DNA from: Sphagnum compactum
Lineage: Eukaryota; Bryophyta; Sphagnopsida; Sphagnales
Assembly: GCA_965153455.1 (NCBI GenBank)
Contig: OZ234494.1
Location: 11,594,001 to 11,658,000 of the forward strand
DNA length: 64,000 bases
Direction of reading: 5' to 3'
Position numbers and translations under genes: made by a program. Shown in pieces: positions 47,263-58,150 of the stretch. The notes beneath the pieces are model-generated. The model made no database searches. It was not told the origin of the DNA and was given only the letters and a program-made list of their open reading frames with translations. Every line of letters begins with the position of its first letter. Position 1 is the first letter of the stretch.

Positions 47263-48327
47263 AAAGGCAAGGCCACCGTCCTTGTTTGTTGGTTGGTTTT
47301 CTAATGCCAGGGTTCGTTTGCTGGTTTGTTTTGATTTGTAATGCTACCACGATCTCTTTTACTTTTGGGGTGCCTTTCAGTTCAAGACATGCACGATCCC
47401 GCAACTTTTTCCCTTCCCTTTTTTTTTGTTTGGGTTGACCTAAGGCCATGAAGCAGAAGTAGAGGTTTTAGAGGGGAGGGTTGTATTCCTTTTTGGATTT
47501 TTAGGGTTTTTTTTTTCCCTTCTTCTTGGATGTTTATTTGTGTGGAGTGAGGTTTTATCAATAGTCTAGTTATTTATCAATTGTTGAGCTCAGTAGTGCA
47601 TAAGATATTATCACATGATATTATCACATTGGGGACGTGATTTGGAATTTGTTTTAAAGAAGCTGAGTGTTTGTTTGTTTGCTTGTCACGGGTGCATTTG
47701 GTTGACAACTCTTGAGTGTCCCATTTCTTTCTTTCTTTCTTTAATTTGTTCCATCACCAACCACCCCCAACATCAAGTAAACGACAAAAACAGCAGTTGG
47801 AGGCTTGGAATTACAGACACAACAAGGGTGATACAAGTTTGAAATTGACCTAATTTTGGGGGTTGGGGTGGGGGCCTGTAGTGAGAAGAAAGCCAAGAAC
47901 ATGTGCACATTTGTAGCCGCCACCACCAACAACATGTGGCTAGTGGTAACACCAAATTCTTTGGGCTCTTGCAAGATGATGATAAGAAGAAACTTCATAC
48001 AAGGTTCTTCATTGGATTGAAGAAAGCTTTCTTTTATAATCCTATATGTGGTAGTAGGTTTGTGGTAGTATATGGAACTTTCTTCTGCATTTTCTGTAAC
48101 AAGAAGAAAGATCTTCAGAAAGTTCTCAAGAAATTGTTCAAAGAACTCAACCACTCTCAATGGTGACACCTTCGGAACAGTGTTTTGTTTATTTTGGCAT
48201 GAAAAACATGATTTCAACCGACCTATACAAATGATTTTTCATGGAAAAAATTGGCACCAAAAAATTCCACAAATTTCCAAGGAAAAGAATTCCAGATTGC
48301 CAGATTTTAATGATAAGTTCCGCTATT
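47263..48327. other. Region with an unassigned 158-codon open frame
   Basis: Overlapping frames on both strands exist (minus 47741-48217, plus 47903-48166), neither with a domain I recognise. The plus frame ends Lys-rich (KKKDLQKVLKKLFKELN). Composition is not clearly genic; treat as non-coding unless transcripts show otherwise. Confidence 0.3.
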
Positions 48328-48416
48328 AGGTTGCCAAGAATATAGAAGGATTCTGTGATTTTCTACATTCGTATCTAGTATGTAGCCAAATCTGGCTAAC
48401 TCATCGAATGATGATC
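48328..48416 (-). repeat. Dispersed family P, copy 2
   Basis: Minus strand: GATCATCATTCGATGAGTTA, then GCCAGATTTGGCTACATACT, ending in ATATTCTTGGCAACC. Confidence 0.65.
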
Positions 48417-48589
48417 GTCACTTCAGCTACATCAAAAAATTGAAAAAAAAAAAAACCCTGCTTCAGAAGTTATTTAGTTGAATAAAGGCTAATGTTGTTT
48501 GTTTGTTGCACAGGTCTTAAGTCTTAACAAAAATGTTAAACAAATTAATGTATAAATTTCACAGTATTGATGTGGGGTTTTACCAAGTC

Positions 48590-49400
48590 TTCTCCATTGT
48601 ACATGGATTTTGATGTTCCCACTGTGCTCCCAGCATGTTGCCACCAGTGTTGGCCGGATATCTTGAAAATTCGGGTATCACTTAGGATATCACTTATAAA
48701 ACTCTTTGGATATAAAAAAATTATGATATCTGAGATGATATCCTTATCTTCAGATTTCATAATCTTGAGATCCGATCATATAATATTCAGACAGGGTAAA
48801 ATAATTTGAAATTTTGATATCCAAATAGGATATCAGATCCTTACCCGCATACGGATATGGAGGGGCATTTAAGTTTAGGATGTAGGCTATAGGCCGTTAA
48901 AAGGGGGAAAAAAGGTTGGCGCCACCCCTAAACCTACTTCTCATCTTGATTTCATTATTCAAAATGCTACGATATCTAATGGATATTAAAGATGACGAAT
49001 ATCCACCCATATTGAAATCTGACATTTGATTAATTTATTTTTTAATATCTTTACAAGATATTACAAGTGATTTTTAAAAGAAATTAATAATAATCAAAAT
49101 TGATGGATATTGAAAAAACTGATATCCGCCCAACACTGGTTGCCACCAGGTTTGTGATGATACTCTCATTTTGTTCCCCAAGTTCCCATGTGTTACCCAA
49201 GCATTTCCCCCAAAGCATCACACTTTTATCCCATTTCCTTGGTCCAAATTCTTCCCTTCAAGCCTACATTGTTGAGACCAAAGGGAAAGGCTACATTATT
49301 GTCTATTTTGTGATTGTCCATAGTGTGAATGTTCTTTTTCTGGCAATGGGCCAATCAAAGAGATACATCACAAAGAAAAACAAATCACTTTGAACATACC
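48590..49400 (+). repeat. Dispersed family R copy, split by a hAT MITE
   Basis: Left part 48590-48644 and right part 49139-49400 together match 35336-35625 (cccactgtgctcccagcatg, gttgccac, then caggtttgtgatgat, ttggtccaaattc, gaccaaagggaaaggct, tccatagtgtgaatg). Confidence 0.7.
48645..49138. mobile_element. hAT-type MITE, 494 bp, with perfect 8-bp target duplication
   Basis: Ends are CAGTGTTGGCCGGATATC and, at the right, the inverse of CAGTGTTGGGCGGATATC. The 8-bp sequence gttgccac is found directly on both sides (48637-48644, 49139-49146). CAGTG ends and an 8-bp duplication are hAT hallmarks. The interior is rich in gatatc/ggatat and lacks an ORF, so it is nonautonomous. Confidence 0.92.
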
Positions 49401-50125
49401 CAAAACTAATTAATACAACTATAACAAATATTTACCTGCAGTAGCCATATTCCAAACCTTGCCCTCAGCATCACTAAATCTGCAAACTCTGGTTATCTCT
49501 AGTTTGGCACAAAGTATTAGCACTAATCTCAAATACCCGACATTCTTTTTCCCTTGTTGTTTTTGGATAGGATTTTAATTTGTGTGAATTTTTTTAATAT
49601 ATAGCCTAGTACCTTGGCAGCTTCAGCATGTGTCTGCTGAATAATTAATTAATTTTGAAAACTTTCATTTTGAAAAGAAAATATAAAATATTCAACAATA
49701 TTTCAAAATATTCTTCACTTTCATTTCCTTTTACTAAAAAATTCTCTTGGAGAAAAGGTTTTGGAGGGTGGAAGGAGGAAGATTTTGGCATTTTTAAAAA
49801 TAATATAATTTGTGCTGGGAACCGCCAAGATACTATGGCATATGCATACTTAGTCAAATGTGCACATTAGTTGTAGACAACGGAACAATGACATAGTTTA
49901 TGAATTGACATTCGATTCGATATGGGGAGGGGAGGGGGGTGTTTGTTGATGAAATATCTATACTCTACACCCGTCGTTAATTGATTATAAAACCTATTAT
50001 TGTCACGTGAAGCTTTGCAAAATATTTAACAATAAGACTTGGTTTGTATGGACAAAAGTCATTATTGAATTAACATGAGGTTAGACCCGTGAATTGACTG
50101 GTTTGTGGTTTTGGGTCCAATTCTT

Positions 50126-50764
50126 AGGCCCACTTTAGACTAGGAGCCAAGGCCAATAAACCCGGAGGCCAATTACAGGAAATTTTGAACATGTTTGGCC
50201 TGTTATTTGGTGTCAATTTTTACTAATAAAATAATTATTTTAAATTATGGTCAAGGATTAAAATTAATGATTTAAAAAAAATTTAAGCTCAAGGATTTCT
50301 TGTGTAAAGTTGTTGAGGCCAAGAAATTGTAGCCAAGTCTTCAATGTTTGGAATGCTTTCCCTTTTTACCTCCCCCCCCCCCCCCTCTCTTGTTATATAA
50401 GAGAGAACAATAGACAACGGGCAAGATAAAGATGGGAAAAAAATGGAGAGACGCAAACCCTATACTATAGGGGTTGCAGAGTTCCATTGGATGACAAAGT
50501 ATAAATTTCAAGGAATAAGTAATGTTTTATTGTTACAACATTGGCCCCAAGGATTGGGAATTGGCTCCTCAAGTTGATAGGCAATCCTTTTTCGCCCTTG
50601 GGGCCATCACAAGGCCAAATAATCATGCATTAAAATATTGTATTTTAGTTTGGCCTTGACTCTTCGTATAAGGCGCTTGGCACTAATTTCAGTAGCTGAA
50701 CCAATAGGATTGCTTGATTGGGTTCAACTTTGGCCTCAAACTCCTTGTGTAAAGTGGGACCTTA
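50126..50764. mobile_element. MITE-like element, family F, about 640 bp
   Basis: Left end ttaggcccactttagactag followed by gagccaaggcca; right-end reverse complement taaggtcccactttacacaa followed by ggagtttgaggcca. A third related end is at about 52235-52310 (ccaataggattgctctgttt ... ttgtctaaagtggccctta). The interior holds ccaaggattgggaattggct. No coding capacity. Confidence 0.55.
50374..50387 (+). repeat. Poly-C tract
   Basis: A run of about 13-14 C, followed by tctcttgttatataagag. A comparable G run lies at 51191-51205. Confidence 0.85.
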
Positions 50765-50891
50765 GTCTTGTTTTGAGGTACCTATGTATTTGACTGGCAC
50801 GTTTAAGCTCACTATGGAATTGGAACTTGAAAATTGACAATGTTTTGCAATTGGAATCAGATTCTGTTTCTTTAGGAGAGAACCAGGCTAA

Positions 50892-51104
50892 TGGTGCATT
50901 CACACTTGATGTTAAGTCAGTGTTAAATGAAAATCTAGGTGGCATCCTAGGTGGCACGCAATGTTAAATAGATGATAATTTAATGTTAAGTGAATGCTAA
51001 CTTAACATAAATTTTTCATAATAAGTAGGTTTAAGTCTTAAATGACTAGCATGATGTTAGAGGACTCAACACTAGAATCCCTAACACCAAGTGTGACTAC
51101 ACCT
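50892..51104. mobile_element. MITE family B, copy 1 (213 bp)
   Basis: Terminal inverted repeats of about 22 bp: left TGGTGCATTCACACTTGATG then TTA; right-end inverse AGGTGTAGTCACACTTGGTG then TTA. Flanked by TAA on both sides (50889-50891, 51105-51107), consistent with a 3-bp PIF/Harbinger-type duplication. A copy lies at 62571-62782. Confidence 0.85.
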
Positions 51105-51119
51105 TAAGTATTACTATAT

Positions 51120-51320
51120 TTTCATGAAATGTAACAAGCAGGTTGTGCATTGAAATCATGTGATCACTTCTAATTGATCATACAACATTGGTGGGGGGGG
51201 GGGGTAACCTAATTATCAGATTCTTTTATCTCTGTCTCTACCTAATCTACATAGGTAGTAATATTGAACTCAGATTTCCAAATAATTGGGGTTTGGGAAA
51301 AAAAGAAAAATTTGACAAAA
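51120..51320 (+). repeat. Dispersed family T, copy 1
   Basis: Shared order: aagcaggttgtgcattgaaa, tcatgtgatcacttctaatt, gatcatacaacat, attgaactcagattt, gggtttgg. Further copies lie at about 53950-54200 and 54240-54470. Confidence 0.7.
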
Positions 51321-51494
51321 AATTTCACATCAGGCTGGAATCCTGGTTCCATAATAATGTTTTTTTAATATAAAAATATAAAAACCTCACACTTAGTTCA
51401 CAATAATGATACCTGATGAACAAACATTCCTCCAAATGTGGGACCAAAAATGAATAACTACATCATAGTTCCAAGGAGAGGAACCAAATTGAAA

Positions 51495-51823
51495 AAGGAA
51501 AATTTTAAATTCATACCTTTTTTGGTTAAATTCACACCCTTCGCGCGTCTGATTTTATGCAGATTAAACTTTAAGAGTATGTTCCTTTATCAGTTCAATT
51601 ACTTCTCTGGGCAAGTTCTCGAGTTGTGCCCTGATTGACCACAGAAATCACACTTGCATCCTTCCAAGTATTCAAAGTGAGACTTGTCTCTGGTCGTGCT
51701 TGTCTTGTTCTTAGAGCCTGCAGGTCTGCCGCGTTTCTTGATCACCAACAAGGGCTCTTGAACTTGAACATCAGAAAGGGGTGTGAATTTAACCAAAAAA
51801 GGTGTGAATTTAAAATTTTCCTT
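51495..51823 (-). mobile_element. 329-bp element with 46-bp inverted ends enclosing a coding fragment
   Basis: 51495-51540 and 51778-51823 are inverted repeats (aaggaaaattttaaattca, Y, accttttttggttaaattca, caccc) with one mismatch and one 1-nt indel. Between them lies the coding remnant described at 51599-51796. The arrangement resembles gene capture by a Mutator-like element, or a palindromic duplication of one end. Confidence 0.65.
51599..51796 (-). pseudogene. FAR1/MULE-like C-terminal fragment: AT-hook plus CCHC zinc knuckle
   Basis: Open frame of about 65 codons with no ATG (the first usable codon is TTG inside the inverted end). It contains the AT-hook core KKRGRPAGSKNK, then TSTTRDKSHFEY, then CDFCGQSGHNSRTCPEK, a CX2CX4HX4C knuckle, and a stop. 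This order is typical of the C-terminus of Mutator-like transposases and FAR1-related proteins. No MULE catalytic domain is nearby, so it is a captured or truncated tail. Confidence 0.7.
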
Positions 51824-52990
51824 GAAAAATTATGTATCATAATAGTACCTAGTTCTGTTGTCTCTCTCCTTCCATTTCACAGGGCAGAATCAACCAACAA
51901 ACTACACCAATAGGGCTGTTGAGATGGAGTTGGAGTTGAGAAAGTTGTTATTAACTTTACATGGGGGGAGGGGTCCAGGGTTCAAATTCTTAGGAGCCAA
52001 TTTGGACTTATTTGAAGCAAATTGAATCCTTGAGTTGGACCATTCCTTGGACCCTAGCTTTGCACCTTGATTCTTCAAACTATGAGCTCTCCTTTTTATT
52101 AGCTTTTCATTAATTTTTTGGGGTGTAAACCAATCAATTTTTTGTCCAAAATGGTGCCATGTATGTTTAGCCTCGATTTGCCACTTTTTGGTCTTAGACC
52201 CTCATCTAAGGGCCATGGTCTAATTTATGGCTCTCATCCAATAGGATTGCTCTGTTTCATTGGACCCTGGGTCCTTGTCTAAAGTGGCCCTTAGTAAAAG
52301 TAGGTGATAGGTACAACAACAACTCCATTAAAATTGATTGGCTCTTCCCTTCAGGGTAGTGACATTGGGATGCATTCAATAAAGGTTAAAGTTCGGTTTC
52401 CCTACATTCTAGGGTTATGTGGAGTCCATTATAGAAAACATTTCAAGCCTAATAACTGAAGGATCCACTTGGGCTTCACCAATCCTTACTATAACCACAA
52501 TGTATTTCCTATCATTTATTTTTATTTTTTTCATTTTTGTGAAATAAAATTTCTGGCGAATTTTTTTTTCCAAGAAATAGCAAAATTAGTTGAATTTTTT
52601 AGCTAGAAAAAATAAATCTTCCCCAAATATTTTTGGATCAAAAAATGACGAAATTTCAATACCCAAAAAAGAAAAAAGAACAACTGAGATTGGAATTTTC
52701 CCAATTGAGTATGTTGAACATTTATCATGCGTGATGGGTGTCATTTAAAAACGGGCAGTCTGACCGAGGCAACATGCAAAGAGCCACTTGTTAGAATGAA
52801 GTGGTAATTAATTACAATAATAAGTAGCAATTGATTACCTTAGTAGATATGAAGAAGTAAATTAAATGCCCAGCTTAAGACCAAACACCATGCGTGTCAT
52901 TTGGAAATTGGTAGGTAGGTAATACTAGGTACTTAGGTAAAGAGTGTCTGTCAGTAAAAGTCAGTCGGTTAGTCAGGTCAGGCCCTAAAA
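51824..52990. other. Intergenic DNA, repeat fragments only
   Basis: 51960-52000 has gggttcaaattc (B-box-like) but no supporting structure. 52235-52310 is a family F end fragment. No gene. Confidence 0.4.
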
Positions 52991-53015
52991 AAAGTGTTAC
53001 CACAGAAACAGCAGC

Positions 53016-53050
53016 AGCAGCAGCAGCAGGCAACAAGCTCCGGGCAGGCA

Positions 53051-53089
<39 letters not shown>

Positions 53090-53093
53090 CTGC
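53016..53093 (+). repeat. (CAG)n and (CT)n microsatellites
   Basis: About six CAG units at 53011-53028 and about thirteen TC units from 53058 to 53082, 30 bp apart. The gene-like composition of 52.9-53.7 kb suggests an old promoter or leader, but no coding exon follows. Confidence 0.75.
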
Positions 53094-53161
53094 CGTCTTT
53101 CTTTCTTTTTTCACTATTAAAAACTGTTCCCTCCTCTTTTCCCTTCCCTCGCATGCACAGT

Positions 53162-53235
53162 AGCCAATATTGCTGTTACAGAAATAGCCAATATTTATGT
53201 TGCAAAAAAGCCAATATTGCTGTTACAAAACAGCC
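53162..53235 (+). repeat. Three tandem CCAAT-containing 25-bp units
   Basis: agccaatattgctgttacag, agccaatatttatgttgcaa and agccaatattgctgttacaa follow one another. Each carries a CCAAT box on the plus strand. Confidence 0.75.
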
Positions 53236-53651
53236 CCCAGCGCCATTCACTCCTCTGCAGTCCCCATTGAAACGTTGTGATGAGAGAGAGAGAGCACACA
53301 CACACACACGCACACACAGAGTCTCGTCCTTCGCTTCTCCAGCTCTTCTTCTTCCTTCTCCATTCCTTTCTGCCCTCTTGTTCCTGTTATCAACTTCCAT
53401 TGGAACAACAACAAAGAAGAAGGTGGAGCCTGCACTCGCTGACAACATACAGATTTTGTGGCAGCAGAAGAAGGTGTTAGAACTAGTACTCGTACTATAG
53501 GGAGGTCCTGGAGCTTCTTACTTGGACCTTTGCAGTAGTTTAAGTGACTGGATGAGCAATATTCGCGTACTAGCTCCAAGTATATTGCTTGCTTGCTCGT
53601 TGTTGTTGTGGTCGTTGTCTTTCTGCGGTACATCATTATAGCCAGCATGGT
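53236..53651. other. Gene-like but non-coding stretch
   Basis: GC content is higher than in the flanks and several overlapping frames are open on both strands, none with domain features. (AC)n at 53295-53316. Confidence 0.3.
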
Positions 53652-53748
53652 GATGATCCACAGGAAGATTTAGCCAAGTTTGGCTACAAGCTAAATATGA
53701 AAGCAATTTTTTGAAAACAACTTTCAATATTTTTGGCTACCTACTTGA
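53652..53748 (+). repeat. Dispersed family P, copy 3
   Basis: gatgatccacaggaagattt, then agccaagtttggctacaagc, ending in atttttggctacctacttg. A further palindrome (tggctacatatagcca) follows at about 53855. Confidence 0.7.
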
Positions 53749-53939
53749 ACCATGTAGGTAAATCTGATGATTTTTCTTATATTTTGGTCGAATTCTTACT
53801 ATTGAAAATCTCAAAAAGCATATGACTTTAGCACTTTTAATTAATAATATAGCATTTTGGCTACATATAGCCAACCAAAAAAAAAGGCTGATTTGGAATT
53901 CTTTTGAAACACGACAATCATTTTGACTGTGGTTAGCAC

Positions 53940-54470
53940 CTAATTTGTTCTAATTCATCCAAATTTTAGTGAAATATGCCACATCCCTTAGTAATGCAAG
54001 CAATTAATACCTCCTCAAAAAAATAAAAAATGAAACAAGTAGGTTGTACTTTGATATTATGTGATCACTTCTAATTTCTAATTGATCATACAACATCCAT
54101 AGGAGACAATTTTTAATTGTTGTCCATATGTAATGTACATGGATTGAACTTAATTCCTCAACTATTTTGGGTTTGGAATTCTTTTGCAACACATTATCTA
54201 TCCACTTTGACTATAGTTAATTTGTGCTAATGCACCCAAAAGTTAGTCAAACATAAGTGAAATATGTCACATCCCTTAGTAGTACATGCAATTAATCCAT
54301 TTTCAAAAAGTAACAAGCAAGGTGTATTTTGAAATCATGTGATCACTTCTAATTATCATACAACATTGGGAACAAACAATTTTGATTTCTATCTATGTGT
54401 ATTGTACATAAAATTGAACTCAAATTTTTAACAAACTTAGGTTTGGCATTCTTTCATAAATACATCGTAT
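53940..54470 (+). repeat. Dispersed family T, copies 2 and 3 in tandem
   Basis: Two ~290-bp units in a row, each with gaaatatgYcacatccctta, gcaattaat, aacaagYaggttgtactttg, tgtgatcacttctaatt, catacaacat, tgtacatggattgaactt and gggtttggaattctttt. Confidence 0.75.
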
Positions 54471-54589
54471 CTAAAGGTTAAGGAATTCAAAAAACCCTCT
54501 CAAAATCCCATTAGGTTAGATAGACCAATCATCGAATTTAACAATTCTGAAAGCTTAGAATTTTAAAACATTGTTTATTTGCTTTTGCA

Positions 54590-55210
54590 ATTCAAAAGGT
54601 TTATGTAGAACTTTGTTTGGTGCACCTATATCCATTTAGATAATTCAAAATGGACAAAAAATGTGAAAGATATGGGGTACAAAAGTGAGGGGCATCAACA
54701 TTTGGTGATGACATTTTGTGATTATAACATGTTTGTCTTCTTGGTGATTTTCTTTCTTTGTTCTTTTGTTTTTGGAGTTCAAAAAGGTTATGTAGAGCTC
54801 TTTTTGATGCATACATAGTTGTTTAAATTGTTCAAAACAAATAAGAAATGAAGAAACTATGGGGTTTGGAAGGTGAGAATCTTTTCTTTGAAAACACATT
54901 ATGTGATCTAAACAACTTTTGTAATTATTTTTCAATGTTGTTCCTTTTTTTCAAAGTTCAAAGAGGTGATGTAAAGCTTCTGTTGGTGCACCCATAGTTG
55001 TTTAGATTGTTCAAACAAACAAGAAATGAAGACAATATGGGGTTTGGAATACAAGGGTCTTTTCTTTGTCTTTTCCTTGAAAGCATGTTGTGTGATTTAG
55101 ACACATTTTGTAGTTTTTCTTTGTTGCTCCTTTGTCTCTAGAGTTCAAAAAGGTTATTTAAAACCCTTCTTAGTGCACCCGTGGCTCTTTAGGTCACTTT
55201 AAACAAAAAT
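54590..55210 (+). repeat. Tandem array of a ~185-bp unit, about 3.5 copies
   Basis: Each unit begins ttcaaaaaggttatgtagag, then a tggtgcacccatagttgttt phrase, aacaaataagaaatgaag, atatggggtttggaa, ttttctttg and gttgttcctttt. Unit starts are near 54590, 54778, 54955 and 55142. Confidence 0.8.
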
Positions 55211-55855
55211 TTAAAAAACATTCAAAAAATTCAAAAAAAATTCAAAATGTTCAATGACCAACTTGTGTTCAGTGATAGACATGCTTACCCTAAACATTCC
55301 ATAAAAAATTTTAAGTTAATTAGTTTCAAAAGCAAAAGTTTTCATCAAATTTGAAAACTAAAATCAAATGTACACAAGATTTGCATTTTGGGTAAATATA
55401 GAACCTAACTTTGGGAATAAGTTGCCCATGACTTTGGAGAATCCCAAGCATGGCAAGCAAGGATTGCTATGGGTTTCCTTCCAAGATGGAACATTTCTTT
55501 CTTCCTTTATTTAAAAAGTATTATCCTTTTGTTGTTTGTTACATGTATGTACCAGAGTTGTCTGGTTATCAACATCTAGACCTAACCTATGGATACCAAT
55601 AATAGATTTTATTTTATTTTAGGGCAAGGAAGGATATGTATCCTAAAAAAAAATCAATCTACTACAGTAGCTGATTACAAATAATTTTATTTTTCTCCTT
55701 CATCTACTGGTTAGGAATATTCCAATTTTTAGTTTTTGAAACATGGTGAATATGCACAAAGGTTATGTATGCAAAATTTCCAAATTCGGTTGCTTAAAAG
55801 ACTATAGCTAATCTAACAAAACAAAAACAACATAAGCAAAATCCAAAACAAAGTA
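55211..55855. other. Intergenic DNA, nothing supported
   Basis: AT-rich, no coding or RNA-gene evidence. Confidence 0.4.
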
Positions 55856-55856
55856 A

Positions 55857-55955
55857 CTTGTGGGGGAATTGAACCCCCATTTTTCATAGAACTATGAAGA
55901 ACTTAGCTCAATTGTAGCACAAGTTTCCTACCCCAACTACACTCCCACAAAAACA
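55857..55955 (-). other. tRNA-like sequence, possible SINE head
   Basis: The minus strand has an A-box-like GTGTAGTTGGGGTAGG and, about 60 nt on, GGGGGTTCAATTCCCCC, a perfect T-arm-like hairpin containing the B-box consensus. A standard 7-bp acceptor stem cannot form at the same time, so it is not a working tRNA. Confidence 0.35.
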
Positions 55956-55965
55956 AACCACAAAA

Positions 55966-58150
55966 TTAATCATTGTCAACTTGTAATTGTTCAAAAAAGT
56001 CAGCTTTTTCAAGCAAGTCATAGTTATCCTCTCCCAAGAAATCTTCCTCTTTTAAATATTCTTTCAAATCTGCATTTGGTTCGCAATTGTGGTGCGGGTC
56101 ATCAGGCCAATTTTTCACCACCATGATGATCCGATCCATGTTCTCCACCTGTAAGCAACAATGTCTTAAAGTTGTCAACACACCTGCAAGATTAAACACA
56201 CATTTAGTTTTTATTTGTGAATTCAGGATTCCAAGAATCTAGTTTGCAAGGAAACCCATGTTTGGAAACCGGCCTTCATGGATGCGCCACCATGCTAATG
56301 GATCTACACATGTAGATGGAAAAACAGGAAGCTTCTTAAACAGAAATTACTCTCCAGTAACTAGTGCATGCGAAGGGTCCTCAATTGAAGCCCCCACGCC
56401 AAACATATTTTCTTCAAATTCCTCACCCATGACATCAATTGTTGTTATAACATTAGATGCATTAATGGTAGTAGGGTTTAGCCATTCAAAGTAGACCATC
56501 AAAAGAGTAACAATTCTAGCATCATATTCAATGGCTAATCAAATGGCATTCCCATGTCCCAACAAATCCATAACACGTAAAGACTTGAACCATGGATCCA
56601 ACATGATGGCCATCATATTTTGAGCCTACCCTCCATCAAAAGTTTTCAGAAATTGCAAAAAAGGTTTGATAACCTTAATAACCTTTAGTCGCATATTTCT
56701 ATGCAAAACAAGGATCTCACTTTCAAATGAGTCAAAATTTCAAGCCCACCAAAAAGTGGCAATAATGTTGCTTCCATGTTCACAATAAGTGCAATAAATA
56801 TTTCAAAACATCTGATAACAACCAATGGCCCCTTGATTGATTCATGACACATGTTGATACAACAAGGTTTAAACAAAATGTGACTACCTCAGCAACAGCC
56901 CACACTTGGGCTTTTGGCAATTTTTGCTACAAAGCCATAGCTTTCTACTTTCCATAACAAAAAATAATGGTGTTTTTAAACTATAGACATTATTTAAACA
57001 TTATGACCTTGCTTACAAATCTAGTTTTCACAAGAGTTTTTTATTTTCAATGTTGCATCTTGCTATCAGAACAAGCTTACTCCCACTCCTACCTCCATTT
57101 CCCAAACTTTTTGGTCCAGGTAATTGTTTTTTGTAAACCAAGCTATGCATCCTTCACATTGACATTTCTTAACCCAACAGAAATTTTGTCATCACTAGGC
57201 ACGCCTTAAACATTACATGCCCAAAGCAAGTACCCCCGTAAACCTTGAGCAACTTCAAAGGTTCACAATGAACAATTGATTGTAGAACTACTACCATAAC
57301 AATTGCCTTCATCCTTTACAAAGGCAATTATTTGATACAATAATCCATACTTCTCCAATATGGATTGGAGTTGTATGGCCATGGATTGCTCAAAAATCTC
57401 ATGAACTTCAAACAATTCCATAGTAACATGCATTGGCACCCAAGCTTCATTCAAAAAATTTATAACTAGAGCAAATGTGTCAACATTGCCACGAGACATT
57501 CAAAGATTGAAATTGGCTAAAATTGTTGCTACAATTTTCAAATTTGGCAAAACATGTCTTTTTCACCATTGTAGGTAACACTTCTGCCATTAGAAAGGAC
57601 CAAAAAGTAATTGAACTTGGGTCATTGGCATAAGACCAACCTCTAAAGCCAAATGTTTTCACAAGAGGATAATGGTCTGTAACCCTTGCAAATGTATAAC
57701 ACCATATCTTCAAAAAACTATAATTGAGCATCATCAAAAAATTTATAAGGATTTTGGCACTAAAGAATGTTGTAATTGCACATCTAAAAGGATTTGCCCT
57801 CTTTTTTCTTGGCTACCGAGTATGATAAAATGTTACCACCTTCTCACTACAAATATGCTTTCTCTGAGCCCATAACCTTGGATGTGCAGTCTCCACATGA
57901 ATCTTCATGGGAGTTATGCCATTGGTTTTGCTCTATTTTATTAGACCCTTACAGAGACCATATCATTATGTCAAATCAATCTCAAATGTCTACTTAGATC
58001 TACAAATGATGCATTGCAACATTTGTGGGTTCTCCAAATCCACAGGATGATTATCATTGATAGCAAAAAATCCCTAATGTATAAAGATTCGACCATGAGG
58101 CCTCCAAACAATAGCTTGTGTTTTTATGGTTTCAATTTGGAGAACATCTG
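55966..58150 (-). pseudogene. hAT-superfamily transposase, dead copy with BED zinc finger
   Basis: Reading 58150 to 55966: AIVWRPHGRIFIH, NDNHPVDLENPQMLQCIIC (start of the BED finger, CX2C), then TNGITPMKIHVETAHPRLWA (HX4H), HICSEKVVTFYHTR; a catalytic-core part with HVTMELFEVHEIFEQSMAIQ and IAFVKDEGN (57263-57499); and the C-terminal dimerisation region DPLAWWRIHEGRFPNMGFLA, VFNLAGVLTTLRHC, ENMDRIIMVVKNWPDDP, closing with an acidic tail (LLEKADFFEQLQVDND). WW...FPN...LA and the later VFNLAG block are the classic hAT C-terminal signature. Several in-frame stops (for example near 56250 and 57820) show it is inactive. Confidence 0.85.

Noticed and set aside
47741-48217. 158-codon minus-strand gene
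   Set aside because: No domain, no gene-like codon pattern by eye and a competing plus-strand frame; kept only as an unassigned region.
51960-52000. SINE from a gggttcaaattc B-box-like string
   Set aside because: One 11-nt match without box A, tail or flanking duplication is expected by chance.
53247-53648. 133-codon minus-strand protein
   Set aside because: Driven by microsatellite-rich DNA ((AC)n, CAA repeats), with competing open frames on both strands and no domain.
55857-55955. Functional tRNA gene
   Set aside because: The T-arm-like hairpin is perfect but no 7-bp acceptor stem and anticodon arm can form with it; a SINE-type remnant is more likely.
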